From Halobaculum roseum (lineage in GTDB: Archaea > Halobacteriota > Halobacteria > Halobacteriales > Haloferacaceae), in the NCBI RefSeq assembly GCF_019880245.1, contig NZ_CP082286.1:186001-250000 (forward strand): a DNA stretch of 64,000 nt. The letters are read 5' to 3'. The position numbers were made by a program, and so were the translations under genes. The notes under the pieces were generated by a model. The model was given only the letters and a program-made list of their open reading frames with translations, made no database searches and was not told the DNA's origin. Every line of letters starts with the position of its first letter. Position 1 is the stretch's first letter. Of this stretch, positions 8,109 to 15,959 are shown piece by piece.

Positions 8109-10675
8109 GCGCTCCCGACGACCGGAGGAGCGTCCTCGCGACGCCGGATCTCCCGGATTCGAAGACCCTGAAGCGGTGGTTCGTCACGACGAACCACAAG
8201 GACATCGGCCTGTTGTACCTCGGCACGTCGCTGTTCTTCCTCGTGTTCGGCGGGGTGCTCGCGCTGTTGATGCGGAGCCAGATGTGGGTGTCGCGTGCGG
8301 CGGGCGAAGGCCTGCTCGGCCCGGTCGCGTACAACCAGGCGGTGTCGGCCCACGGCCTGTTGATGGTGTTCTGGTTCCTCTCGCCGTTCGCGTTCGGCTT
8401 CGCGAACTACATCGTCCCCCTCCAGATCGGCGCGAAGGACCTGGCGTTCCCGCGCCTGAACGCCCTGAGCTACTGGCTGTATCTCTTCTCCGGGCTGCTG
8501 TTCGGCGTGTCGTTCTTCCAGGGGTCGTCGTTCTCGGGCGGGTGGACGATGTACGCCCCGCTGAGCGTGCCGACGTTCCTCCCGAGCGTCGGCGCGACGG
8601 CGACGATCCTCGCGTTGATACTGTTCACCGCCTCGGTGACGGTCGGGTCGGTGAACTTCATCACCACCATCCATCGGATGCGCGCGAAGGGGCTGTCGCT
8701 GTGGAACATGCCGCTGTTCTCGTGGACGATCCTCCTCACCGTCTGGATGATGCTGTTCGCGTTCGCCGCGCTGTTGGCGGCGCTGCTCATCCTCTCGTCG
8801 GATCGCATCCTCGGGACGACCTACTTCGCCCAGACCAGTCCCGGCGGGTCGCTTCTGTGGACCCACCTGTTCTGGTTCTTCGGCCACCCGGAGGTGTACA
8901 TCGTGTTCTTCCCGGCGCTGGGCATCATGGCCGAGACGTTCCAGACGTTCACGGGCCGGCGGATCGTCGGCCGCAAGTGGTTCATCGCCTCGATGGTGCT
9001 GGTGGCGCTGCAGAGCTTCTTCGTGTGGATGCACCACATGTTCCTCACGAGCATCTCGCTGAACGCCAAAACGGTGTTCATGGCGACGACCATCGGCATC
9101 TCGTTGCCGTTCGACCTGATGGTCTTCGCGCTCATCTACACGATGAAGAAGGGCGACATCCGCTTCTCGACGCCGTTCCTGTTCAACTTCGGCGCGCTCG
9201 TGTTGTTCATCCTCGGGGGGATCACCGGCGTGTTCCTCGGGGCGGTCGTCCTCGACTACGAGTTCCGCGGCACCTACTGGGTGGTCGCGCACTTCCACTA
9301 CGTGATGGTGGGCGGCGTCACCGCGCTCGTGGGCGGGCTCTATTACTGGTTCCCGAAGCTCACCGGCCGGATGTACGACGAGTTCCTCGGGAAGGTCCAC
9401 TTCGTGATGTACTTCGTGGGCTTCAACCTGCTCTACTTCCCGATGTTCGTCGCCTGGGAGACGCCCCGCCGGGTGTTCGCCTACCAGGCGGAGCTGGAGC
9501 CGTGGCACCAGATCGCGACGATCGGGGGCTTCCTGCTCGGCTCGTCGTTCCTCGTGATGTTCTACAACCTCTACCGGAGCGCGTGGGACGGCGATGAGGC
9601 GTCCGCCCGGCCGTGGGAGTACGCAAGCACCGCCGAGTGGACGGTGCCGTCGCCGCCGCCGCTGGAGAACTTCCCGGGGTACCCCGACTACACGTCCGGC
9701 GAACTCGAGTTCCGCGACGAGGAGGAGGTCCACGCGGAGACGGCCGGCGGCGACGCCCACGGCGCCACGGCCGCCGCCGACGGCGGAACCGCGGCGTCCG
9801 ACGGGGGGGCGGTCGTGACACGCGAGGGCGCGACGCCGGCGGCGACGCCCGTCGAGACGGAACACGACGGCCACGTGAGCCACGCGAGCGTCTGGCCGGT
9901 GATCGTTTCGCTGGGCGCGTTCCTCACCCTCGTGGGCGCCTCGGGGATCAGCGAGGGGTCGTTCGTCGACGGGATGGCCGGGGACGTGTACCTCGGCTTC
10001 CTCGTGGCTGGCGGCATCGTCACGGTGAGTTCGCTCGTGGCGATGACGATGGAGCCCTTCGACGGGCCCGTGGTCGAGTGGGCCGCCCAGTGGCCCTTCG
10101 GCGACGTGGAGAACACGAAGCTCGGGATGTGGGTGTTCCTCGCCTCGGACGTGGTGCTGTTCGGCGCGTTCATCGGCGCGTACGCGTTCGTCCGAGTCGC
10201 GTACGGCTGGGAGTCGTGGCACCACATGATCCCGGCCGCGCACGTCCCACTCCCGGGGCTGATCAACACCTACCTCCTGCTCACGAGCAGTTTCACCGTC
10301 GTGATCGCGATGGTCGCCGCGCAGCGGCGCAAGCAACTGTGGGTGGTCGGGAGCCTCTCGGCCACCTTCCTGCTGGGGGTCGGGTTCCTGATCAACAAGG
10401 CGATGGAGTGGAGCCACCTGTTCCACGTCCACGAGGCCGGCTTCCCCGACGGGTGGGGGCTGTCGACGAACATCGCATCGTCGACGTTCTACCTGACGAC
10501 TGGGCTCCACGGCGCGCACGTCGCCGTCGGGCTTCTGATCACACTGTACATGATCGTTCGCGCCGCCCGCGGCGCGTACCTCGGGGAGGAGGAGCCCATC
10601 GAGTACTTCGGGCTCTACTGGCACTTCGTGGACGTGGTGTGGCTGTTCCTGTTCCCGCTGTTCTACATCGTGTGA
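8105..10675 (+). CDS. coxA: Fused cytochrome c oxidase subunits I and III
   Basis: An 856-residue protein. Subunit I (about 20-500) carries the heme a histidine near residue 83 (SAHGLLMVFWF), the CuB site with His261 and the cross-linking Tyr in FGHPEVY, His310 and His311 (MHHMF), and heme ligands His396 and His398 in AHFHY. An acidic, His/Ala-rich linker (about 520-600) leads to subunit III (about 605-856, with WVFLASDVVLFGAFIGAYAF and the final GLYWHFVDVVWLFLFP). All oxygen-chemistry residues I can check are present, so this should be an active O2 reductase. The I-III fusion is known in some archaeal and bacterial oxidases. The GTG start at 8105 overlaps coxB. Confidence 0.96.
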   Translation: MSAPDDRRSVLATPDLPDSKTLKRWFVTTNHKDIGLLYLGTSLFFLVFGGVLALLMRSQMWVSRAAGEGLLGPVAYNQAVSAHGLLMVFWFLSPFAFGFANYIVPLQIGAKDLAFPRLNALSYWLYLFSGLLFGVSFFQGSSFSGGWTMYAPLSVPTFLPSVGATATILALILFTASVTVGSVNFITTIHRMRAKGLSLWNMPLFSWTILLTVWMMLFAFAALLAALLILSSDRILGTTYFAQTSPGGSLLWTHLFWFFGHPEVYIVFFPALGIMAETFQTFTGRRIVGRKWFIASMVLVALQSFFVWMHHMFLTSISLNAKTVFMATTIGISLPFDLMVFALIYTMKKGDIRFSTPFLFNFGALVLFILGGITGVFLGAVVLDYEFRGTYWVVAHFHYVMVGGVTALVGGLYYWFPKLTGRMYDEFLGKVHFVMYFVGFNLLYFPMFVAWETPRRVFAYQAELEPWHQIATIGGFLLGSSFLVMFYNLYRSAWDGDEASARPWEYASTAEWTVPSPPPLENFPGYPDYTSGELEFRDEEEVHAETAGGDAHGATAAADGGTAASDGGAVVTREGATPAATPVETEHDGHVSHASVWPVIVSLGAFLTLVGASGISEGSFVDGMAGDVYLGFLVAGGIVTVSSLVAMTMEPFDGPVVEWAAQWPFGDVENTKLGMWVFLASDVVLFGAFIGAYAFVRVAYGWESWHHMIPAAHVPLPGLINTYLLLTSSFTVVIAMVAAQRRKQLWVVGSLSATFLLGVGFLINKAMEWSHLFHVHEAGFPDGWGLSTNIASSTFYLTTGLHGAHVAVGLLITLYMIVRAARGAYLGEEEPIEYFGLYWHFVDVVWLFLFPLFYIV

Positions 10676-10687
10676 GGTGACCGAAAC

Positions 10688-10957
10688 ATGACATCACTCA
10701 AACTGTACACGGCGATATACGTGGTCCTGTTCGTCATCGCGACGGCGCAGGTGGCCGTCGAGCGCGCCGGCTTCCTGGACTCGATGTACTGGACCGCGTT
10801 CGTGGCGATACTGGTGCTGTCGGCGGTGAAGGCGCTGTTCGTCGTCGGCTACTACCAGCACCTCAAGTACGAGCCCCGCGCGGTGACGCTGGTTGTGCTG
10901 GCCGGGCTAGTCGGCGCGCTCGCGCTGACGTTCGCCGCGGCGTACTCTATCATCTGA
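10688..10957 (+). CDS. Cytochrome oxidase subunit IV-like membrane protein
   Basis: An 89-residue protein with three transmembrane helices (about 5-24, 35-57, 66-88) and the central segment KALFVVGYYQHLKYEPR, which matches the small prokaryotic subunit IV (CyoD/CoxD-like) family. It starts 12 nt after coxAC, which makes it the last gene of a coxB-coxAC-coxD operon. Subunit IV is not catalytic; it stabilises the subunit I-III assembly in known enzymes. The length fits the family. Confidence 0.88.
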   Translation: MTSLKLYTAIYVVLFVIATAQVAVERAGFLDSMYWTAFVAILVLSAVKALFVVGYYQHLKYEPRAVTLVVLAGLVGALALTFAAAYSII

Positions 10958-11015
10958 GGCTCCGAGCGCGGTCGTCGAGCCCCCGCCGCCGACCGCGCGA
11001 CACACCACCCACTCC

Positions 11016-11738
11016 TCAAGACCGGCCGAATCGACTCGGATCCACGACCAGCAGCGCGACCGCCAACAGAAACGCCGCCGTCGACACCTCGACGGAGGCG
11101 GCGTACACCGCGCCGAGGGCGGCGGACGACCCGCCGGTGACGCCAGCGACCAGCGAGAGGACGACCGAGAAGCCGCAGCTCACGCACGAGGCGAGCCCCA
11201 CGACGCCCGACAGCGCCGCCGCCGTCGCCGACAGCAACCGGGCGTACACGAGGTACGACAGCGCGAGGTACCCGATCAGTCGATACGGGACGAGCGTGAA
11301 CGAGAACAGCGTCCCCGCGAAGCGGACGACCGGCCCCCAGCCGGGGGAGGCCATCCCCACGTCGATCCACCCGAGCGGACCGCCCGTGCCGCCGCCGAGG
11401 AGCCCGGTCACGGTCAGGAGGACGAGGAAGTAGCCGACGGCGGCGACGCCCGCGGCGACGCGGCGGCGACGCGGCGCCGGCGGGGCGTCGACGCGGACGA
11501 GCGCCCAGAGGCCGGCGTTGATCCAGACGAAGGGCGCGAGGACGTAGCCGAGGCGGATCACCGTCGCGTCGGTGAGCCCGAAGTACGCGAGAAGCAGCGC
11601 GGCCTCGACGCAGAGGAGGACCGCCCACCGCAGGGCGGTCCCCCGGTCGCCGTGGTCGGACAGCGCGCTCCGGAGCCGCGACCCGCCCGCCGCCGCCAGT
11701 CCCCGTCCGTCGGCGGGGACGCCCTCGTCACCGGACAC
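11016..11738 (-). CDS. Polytopic membrane protein downstream of the oxidase operon
   Basis: A 240-residue protein with about seven hydrophobic segments between residues 30 and 230. One, around residues 150-200, contains GVVGLASCVSCGFSVVLSLV, with two cysteines four residues apart inside or beside a membrane helix. I do not recognise the family. A Cys pair in a membrane protein next to an oxidase suggests metal handling or a thiol-disulfide role in assembly, but this is inference. It is convergent with the cox operon and lies 6 nt downstream of the next membrane gene on the same strand. Confidence 0.65.
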   Translation of the reverse strand: MSGDEGVPADGRGLAAAGGSRLRSALSDHGDRGTALRWAVLLCVEAALLLAYFGLTDATVIRLGYVLAPFVWINAGLWALVRVDAPPAPRRRRVAAGVAAVGYFLVLLTVTGLLGGGTGGPLGWIDVGMASPGWGPVVRFAGTLFSFTLVPYRLIGYLALSYLVYARLLSATAAALSGVVGLASCVSCGFSVVLSLVAGVTGGSSAALGAVYAASVEVSTAAFLLAVALLVVDPSRFGRS

Positions 11739-11744
11739 CGTCGA

Positions 11745-12179
11745 TCACCCGACGAGGAGCTTCGCGACGATGCCCGCGAGGAACACCGTCGCGAGCAGCC
11801 AGATGCCCGCGCCGAACGCCTGCGCGTAGGTCATCCCCCGCGACCGGCAGATGTGGTAAACCCCCCAGGTGACGTACAGCGCGAGCAGGCCCGCGAACAG
11901 CCCGAAGAGGGCGCCCAACGCCGGGGTCTCGGCGACCACCGCCGCGCCGACGCCGGCGCCGGCCGCGACGACCAACACGCCGCCGACCGCCAGCGGGGCC
12001 ACCGAGGGGTCGGCGGTCTCGCCGGGAAGCTCCGGGGCCGACCCGTCGTCGCTCCCGACGCCCGCGCCGGTCGCCCGAACCCAACTCCGCCAGGCGAACG
12101 CCCGGGCGACGTACGCCCCGACCGCGACCAGCACCAGCCCCGTCACGAGCGTGCTGACCAGATACGCCGTCGAAGCCAT
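11745..12179 (-). CDS. Four-helix membrane protein, oxidase neighbourhood
   Basis: A 144-residue protein with four hydrophobic helices (about 6-26, 62-84, 88-106, 118-142) and a conserved-looking loop YHICRSRGMTYAQAFGAGIW before the last helix. The start is the ATG at 12179 (MASTAYLVSTLV); the frame is open upstream but carries an arginine-rich shadow. It is the upstream partner of the 240-residue membrane protein, separated by 6 nt, so these two form an operon. Function unknown; proximity to cox suggests respiration. The promoter probably lies in 12180-12210, where TATAAT appears at 12203 on the plus strand. Confidence 0.65.
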   Translation of the reverse strand: MASTAYLVSTLVTGLVLVAVGAYVARAFAWRSWVRATGAGVGSDDGSAPELPGETADPSVAPLAVGGVLVVAAGAGVGAAVVAETPALGALFGLFAGLLALYVTWGVYHICRSRGMTYAQAFGAGIWLLATVFLAGIVAKLLVG

Positions 12180-12265
12180 GTCGAACACGTTCGACCCCCT
12201 CCGATATAATCCTTGCCAGAAACTGACACGCACGACGGCCGAGCCTCGACAGTTCCGCCCCGCAC

Positions 12266-12670
12266 TCAGCCCTCGCCGCCGTCCGGAACGGTCCAGCGTA
12301 CGAGCACGACGCGATCGACCCGGTTGCGCTCCCACAGCAGCGCGACGTCCGAGCCGGCGTCGGCCCTGAAGACGCCCGAGTCGCCCTCGGAGAGGGTTTC
12401 GGACCTCCACGTCGGGTGCCGTTCGATGTCGTCGACCGACACCATCAGGCCGTCGGGGGAAACCGTCGGCCCGCCGTCGTGGACGATCCGCGCGTGGCTG
12501 TCGTTCACCCGGTCGAAGCGCCACTGCACGTCACGCATCGGCTCGGCGGTCGAGGCGTCCCCCGAGGCCGCGACGTACCCCAGCACCCCCAGCGCGACGA
12601 CGAACACGGCGGCGACGCCGACGACGGCGACCGTCAGCAGGCGGTCCGGATCCTCGGGCATGTCGGGCAT
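12266..12670 (-). CDS. Membrane-anchored protein with a pilin-like extracellular domain
   Basis: A 134-residue protein with one N-terminal transmembrane helix (about residues 11-33, AVVGVAAVFVVALGVLGYVA) and a soluble domain likely outside the cell. The domain pattern (HARIVHDGGPTV, LSEGDSGVF, LLWERN, VVLVRWTVPDG) recalls the beta-domain of haloarchaeal type IV pilin-like proteins. The N-terminus lacks the usual SPV-type pilin peptidase site, so I would not call it a pilin. It ends 86 nt upstream of the neighbouring membrane gene on the same strand. Function unknown. Confidence 0.6.
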   Translation of the reverse strand: MPDMPEDPDRLLTVAVVGVAAVFVVALGVLGYVAASGDASTAEPMRDVQWRFDRVNDSHARIVHDGGPTVSPDGLMVSVDDIERHPTWRSETLSEGDSGVFRADAGSDVALLWERNRVDRVVLVRWTVPDGGEG

Positions 12671-12768
12671 GTGCTGTCATCTCACACCACGCACTCCGAT
12701 CGCCATGAGCGTACCGGCGGACTCACCGGTGGAAGAGCGGTGCCCGGCTCGCCGAGCGCCGGCCCGCT

Positions 12769-13800
12769 CTATCGGAGGCCGTCGGGGGCCGCCTCGACGG
12801 CGGCCGTCAGGAGGTCCACCGTCGCGGCCAGGTCGTCGACGTGAGCCGTCTCGACCGTCGAGTGATGGTATCGGACCGGGATCGAGACGGCGCCGACCGG
12901 CGTCGACCCCGCGGCCGTCTGCAGCGCGCCCGTGTCGGTACCGATGTTCGCTGCCACCTCCCGCTGGTACAGGATGTCGCGCTCCTCCGCGAGCGCCTCC
13001 AACCGACGGACGACCGCGGGCGTCGGGACGACCGTGGCGTCCTTTCGCTTGACCGCGACGCCGTCGCCGAGCGTCGTCACGCGGTCCGCCTCGTCTACGC
13101 CGGGGACGCCCCGTTCGAGCGTGCCGTCGACCGCGATTGCGAGGTCGGGATCCACGTCGATGCCGACGGCCTCGGCGCCGCGGAGCCCGACCTCCTCCTG
13201 GGTGGTCGCGACGTAGTGGACCGTCGCGTCGGGATCGGCCCGCGCGGCCGCCCGCAGCATCGCCCAGACGCCAGCGCGGTCGTCGAGCGCTTTCCCGCCG
13301 ACGCACTCGCCGACCCGCTCGGTCGGCGCGCGCATCGTCACCACGTCGCCGACGGCGATCCGCTCGCGGGCCGCCTCGGCATCCAGTCCGACGTCGATCG
13401 CGACGTCCTCGACGTCCTGTTCGGACTCGGTGTCGCGGACGTGGGCCGGGATCGCGCCGATGACGCCGTCGACAGGGTCGGCCCCCTCGTCAGCATGAAC
13501 GCGAACGCGCGCCGAGCGGAGGATCTCGGGGTTCCAGCCGCCGAGGGAACTGACGCGGACGAAGCCGTCGTCGTCGACGTGGCGGACCATGAACCCGATC
13601 TCGTCCATGTGTGCGGCGATCAGGAGTTCCGGCGCGTCGTCGTCGCCCTCGACGGTGCCGACGACGTTGCCCATCGCGTCGGTCCGGACGCGGTCGACGG
13701 CGCGCTCGAACTCGCGGACGACGATCTCGCGCGGTTCCGTCTCGTAGCCGACGGGGCCGTGGGACTCGGTGAGGTCGCGGAGGAGGTCGAATCCGTCCAT
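12769..13800 (-). CDS. M42-family metallopeptidase (glutamyl or tetrahedral aminopeptidase)
   Basis: A 343-residue dinuclear-metal aminopeptidase. Family motifs appear in order: AAHMDEIGFMV near residue 64 (His ligand), LDDRAGVWAML near residue 173 (bridging Asp), TTQEEVGLRGAE near residue 205 (catalytic and metal Glu), AVDGT near residue 230, and YHHSTVETAHVDDL near residue 312 (His ligand). M42 enzymes form tetrahedral dodecamers that trim peptides released by the proteasome. All expected metal ligands are present and the length is normal. It is monocistronic. Confidence 0.92.
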   Translation of the reverse strand: MDGFDLLRDLTESHGPVGYETEPREIVVREFERAVDRVRTDAMGNVVGTVEGDDDAPELLIAAHMDEIGFMVRHVDDDGFVRVSSLGGWNPEILRSARVRVHADEGADPVDGVIGAIPAHVRDTESEQDVEDVAIDVGLDAEAARERIAVGDVVTMRAPTERVGECVGGKALDDRAGVWAMLRAAARADPDATVHYVATTQEEVGLRGAEAVGIDVDPDLAIAVDGTLERGVPGVDEADRVTTLGDGVAVKRKDATVVPTPAVVRRLEALAEERDILYQREVAANIGTDTGALQTAAGSTPVGAVSIPVRYHHSTVETAHVDDLAATVDLLTAAVEAAPDGLR

Positions 13801-13885
13801 GCTCGCCGGTTCGCTCGCGGGGCGAAAAGCGCGGGGGTCGCGGCCGATCCGGGGCGGTATCCGGGAACGACGAACCGACGACCGC

Positions 13886-14371
13886 TCAGTGATCCAGCGA
13901 CTCGACGTACTCGTAGTCGGCCTCGTAGGCGGTCACGCGCTGTCCGTCGAGTTCGATCCGCCAGCCGTCGAGCACGGCCGGGTCGTCGAGCGCCCGACGG
14001 AGCGTCCCGCGAACGTCGTCGACGTTCACCCCGTAGAAGTCGTCGGGAACCCCGTGGAGGTACTGCAGCGCCGTCTCGAAGAGGCTGCGCATGCCGTCGT
14101 CGTTCTCGAAGTCGACGTGTTTGTACCCTCCGGCGGCGACCTGCACCATCCCGTGGAGGAAGGCGCTCTCGACGGAGCCGCGTCCGTAGTTGTACCACTC
14201 GTCCTCGAAGCAGTCGTGGGACTCGTGGTAGTCGCCGGCGTTGAACAGGCGGACGCCGTGTTCGGTCGCCCGTCTGAGGGTGGCGTGCTCCCAGACGCGC
14301 TCGTCGGCGCGCCACCCGGTCGGGTCGCCGAGCGGCGGCGCGACGCTCAGGTCGCGCGTGTGGTCGTCCAT
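13886..14371 (-). CDS. DUF309 protein
   Basis: A 161-residue protein with the DUF309 core: [18 protein letters not shown] near residue 48 and [13 protein letters not shown] near residue 75. The invariant H-D-x-F/L-E-x-x-W pattern is intact. DUF309 proteins are small all-helical proteins with no established function. The C-terminal half adds a small beta domain ([12 protein letters not shown]). The gene starts at ATG 14371 and is divergent from the small membrane protein at 14501. The intergenic region holds a GTTTTACTG TATA candidate on the plus strand. Confidence 0.82.
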   Translation of the reverse strand: MDDHTRDLSVAPPLGDPTGWRADERVWEHATLRRATEHGVRLFNAGDYHESHDCFEDEWYNYGRGSVESAFLHGMVQVAAGGYKHVDFENDDGMRSLFETALQYLHGVPDDFYGVNVDDVRGTLRRALDDPAVLDGWRIELDGQRVTAYEADYEYVESLDH

Positions 14372-14500
14372 GCCGTCGAGTCCGCGCGCGAGGTTCCTAA
14401 CACCATCGTCCAGGACGGGTCGTCGTCGACAGCGGCGTCGCCGCGGGCGTGGAACCCGACGAACGGTTTTACTGTCGCGGTGTCGAAGAACGCGTATCCG

Positions 14501-14782
14501 ATGGGATTCCTCCGACGAGTTGCTGCGTGGGTTCGGTCGATCGGTAGACGGGCCCGAAACGACGCGATCCGGACGTGGCGCGTGGTGAGCGATCCGGGGT
14601 CGCGTCCGGCCGTGCTGTACGCGCTCGCGCTCGGCGCCGCGGCGGCGAGCTTCCTCCTGTTTCTCTCGGGCGACGGCGGCGACCCGGACGGGGTGGAGTT
14701 CGGACTGCTGTTGGGGTCGTTCGGGACCGTGTTGTACATGTCGCTGCGCCAGGCCGGGACCGCGCCGCGGCGAGGGCGCTGA
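14501..14782 (+). CDS. Small membrane protein
   Basis: A 93-residue protein: a basic amphipathic N-terminus ([19 protein letters not shown]), then two hydrophobic stretches (about residues 38-54 and 64-80) and a basic tail. Start at ATG 14501, about 35 nt after GTTTTACTG (14465-14473), a credible TATA. The upstream open frame belongs to the opposite strand gene. I do not recognise the family. Confidence 0.55.
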   Translation: MGFLRRVAAWVRSIGRRARNDAIRTWRVVSDPGSRPAVLYALALGAAAASFLLFLSGDGGDPDGVEFGLLLGSFGTVLYMSLRQAGTAPRRGR

Positions 14783-14817
14783 CGCGCCGGCGTCACGGCG
14801 GTCGTCGAAAATCGGAG

Positions 14818-14824
14818 CATTAAC
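14818..14824 (+). promoter_or_regulatory. TATA element of tRNA-Leu
   Basis: CGAAAATC (14806-14813, BRE-like) is followed by CATTAAC, about 30 nt upstream of the mature tRNA 5' end. This is the usual spacing for a haloarchaeal tRNA promoter with a short 5' leader. Confidence 0.5.
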
Positions 14825-14853
14825 CCTCGGGGGGACCCCTCCCGTAACTGCGT

Positions 14854-14937
14854 GCGAGGGTAGCCAAGCCTGGAAACGGCGGCGGACTCAAGATCCGCTC
14901 CTGTAGAGGTCCAAGGGTTCAAATCCCTTCCCTCGCA
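14854..14937 (+). tRNA. tRNA-Leu(CAA)
   Basis: A class II tRNA of 84 nt. The acceptor stem is GCGAGGG (14854-14860) pairing with CCCTCGC (14930-14936), discriminator A at 14937, no encoded CCA. The anticodon stem GCGGA/TCCGC encloses loop CTCAAGA, giving anticodon CAA, which reads UUG leucine codons. A long variable arm (TCCTGTAGAGGTC region) is as expected for leucine. The T stem AAGGG/CCCTT encloses TTCAAAT. I see no intron in the anticodon loop. Confidence 0.97.
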
Positions 14938-14941
14938 TCGC

Positions 14942-14956
14942 CGGGGTCACTCCCCG
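14942..14956 (+). terminator. Hairpin just after tRNA-Leu
   Basis: CGGGG, loop TCACT, CCCCG forms a 5-bp GC-rich hairpin starting 4 nt after the tRNA 3' end. It could serve 3' processing or termination, but there is no T-tract after it, so the call is weak. Confidence 0.3.
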
Positions 14957-14983
14957 TGATGCGGAAGACGCTCTCGGAGCGCT

Positions 14984-14994
14984 CTTCCCTCGCA
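14984..14994 (+). repeat. 11-bp duplicate of the tRNA-Leu 3' end
   Basis: CTTCCCTCGCA occurs at the tRNA 3' end (14927-14937) and again here, 57 bp downstream. Integrating elements leave such copies of a tRNA 3' end, but 11 bp is short for a haloarchaeal att site and nothing mobile lies between the copies. Confidence 0.35.
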
Positions 14995-15150
14995 AAACTC
15001 ACTCGGAACACCGACGAGCCGCAGGTTCACCGTGATCTCAGATTCGCTTCTCTATAGGCGCTGCGAGCACACCGAGGGGTGCAGCGAACGGCGATCGAAC
15101 CGACCGACGAACCGCCCGTTGGTTTCGGCCCGCCTAAACTTCGAAACCGA

Positions 15151-15173
15151 CTTATTCGATTAGGCTGGCCTAA
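15151..15173 (+). promoter_or_regulatory. TATA box plus DtxR-like iron-box operator
   Basis: A BRE-like CGAAACC (15142-15148) and TATA CTTATT (15151-15156) are followed by TTAGGCTGGCCTAA (15160-15173), a perfect 6-bp inverted repeat with a 2-bp spacer. The half site TTAGGC resembles the TTAGG halves recognised by DtxR/IdeR-family metal regulators, which in haloarchaea include SirR and Idr proteins. A further GCCTAA half site lies at 15132-15137. The operator sits between TATA and the start at 15179, so binding would repress. The regulator identity is inferred. Confidence 0.65.
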
Positions 15174-15178
15174 ATCAT

Positions 15179-15448
15179 ATGTCGAGAGAGGCGGGCCGGG
15201 ACGAACGCCCGGTATCGAGACGCGAGAACGGTCGCGACGATGTGACGGATCGACCGAGAGCGGAACGATCGACGATGCTCGCGCGAACGTGGGTGATCGC
15301 GGGCTGCTACGGCGACCCCGCCGATCACGGGGTTCCGGAGTTGCCGAAGTGGGAAGTCAGCCGGAACGGTGACCGGCTGTCGTTCGTCGCCGAGGACGGA
15401 GACGAGCCGTTCATCAGCGCCGGGAACCCGGTTCGGGCGCGACGCTGA
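15179..15448 (+). CDS. Small protein behind an iron-box promoter, unknown
   Basis: An 89-residue ORF whose ATG at 15179 is about 25 nt from the centre of the TATA box, as expected for a leaderless haloarchaeal transcript. Residues 1-32 are charged and look non-conserved. Residues 33-89 (from an internal ATG at 15275) look more like a folded domain: TWVIAGCYGDPADHG, then KWEVSRNGDRLSFVAEDGDE and a basic end. The true start could therefore be 15275. I do not recognise the family. The operator suggests metal-responsive expression, with a link to iron or manganese metabolism as inference. Confidence 0.5.
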   Translation: MSREAGRDERPVSRRENGRDDVTDRPRAERSTMLARTWVIAGCYGDPADHGVPELPKWEVSRNGDRLSFVAEDGDEPFISAGNPVRARR

Positions 15449-15562
15449 CGGGGAGCGAGATCGACGGCCCCACGGCTCGGGGTGTGAGCGAACGCGGTGG
15501 AGGGACGGCTGGATCGAGTTTCGTCTGTCGACCGATGGGCGTCGACGTAGAGTAGGGTGTCG

Positions 15563-15814
15563 TTACTCCCCGCCGTCGGTCGCGACGCCGAGCAGTTCGT
15601 CGGCGACGCGACCGGCCTCCGCGGGGTCGGGTCGCGCGCCGTCGCGGACCTCCTCGCCGAGGACGGCCGCGAGGTCGGCCACGTCGTCGCCGCTCCCGGC
15701 GGCGTGAACGCGTTCGAACGCCGGGCGGTAGCCGGCCGCACAGCGTCGGCCGCCGTCGGTCGTCGTCGCGTCGATGACGTACTCGATCTGTCTGACCGCC
15801 TCGCCTGGGCGCAT
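15563..15814 (-). CDS. Small helical protein, unknown
   Basis: An 83-residue acidic protein starting at ATG 15814 (MRPGEAVRQIEYVIDATT), predicted mostly helical, with one cysteine (GGRRCAAGYRPAFERVHAAG). No family recognised. The frame is open further upstream but the extra sequence is arginine- and threonine-rich shadow. It is flanked by gene-poor stretches (15449-15562 and 15815-15959) in which I see nothing clear. Confidence 0.5.
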   Translation of the reverse strand: MRPGEAVRQIEYVIDATTTDGGRRCAAGYRPAFERVHAAGSGDDVADLAAVLGEEVRDGARPDPAEAGRVADELLGVATDGGE

Positions 15815-15959
15815 GGATGAAGGGTGTACGTACTGTGACTTAACTCCGGTCTGAGTCGATTTCGAGTAAACAGTCGTCACGGCCGCTTCGGGCGGAAATC
15901 GGCGGATGCGGCGAAGAGGAGCAACTCGGTTTCGAGTAGTCGATCGCAGCACCGCGCGG

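Noticed and set aside
7943-10624. A very long antisense open frame (about 890 codons) opposite the oxidase genes, and similar long arginine-rich frames elsewhere
   Set aside because: In very GC-rich genomes antisense frames lack stop codons; the sequence is Arg/His/Pro-rich, unlike a haloarchaeal acidic protein, and overlaps well-supported genes.
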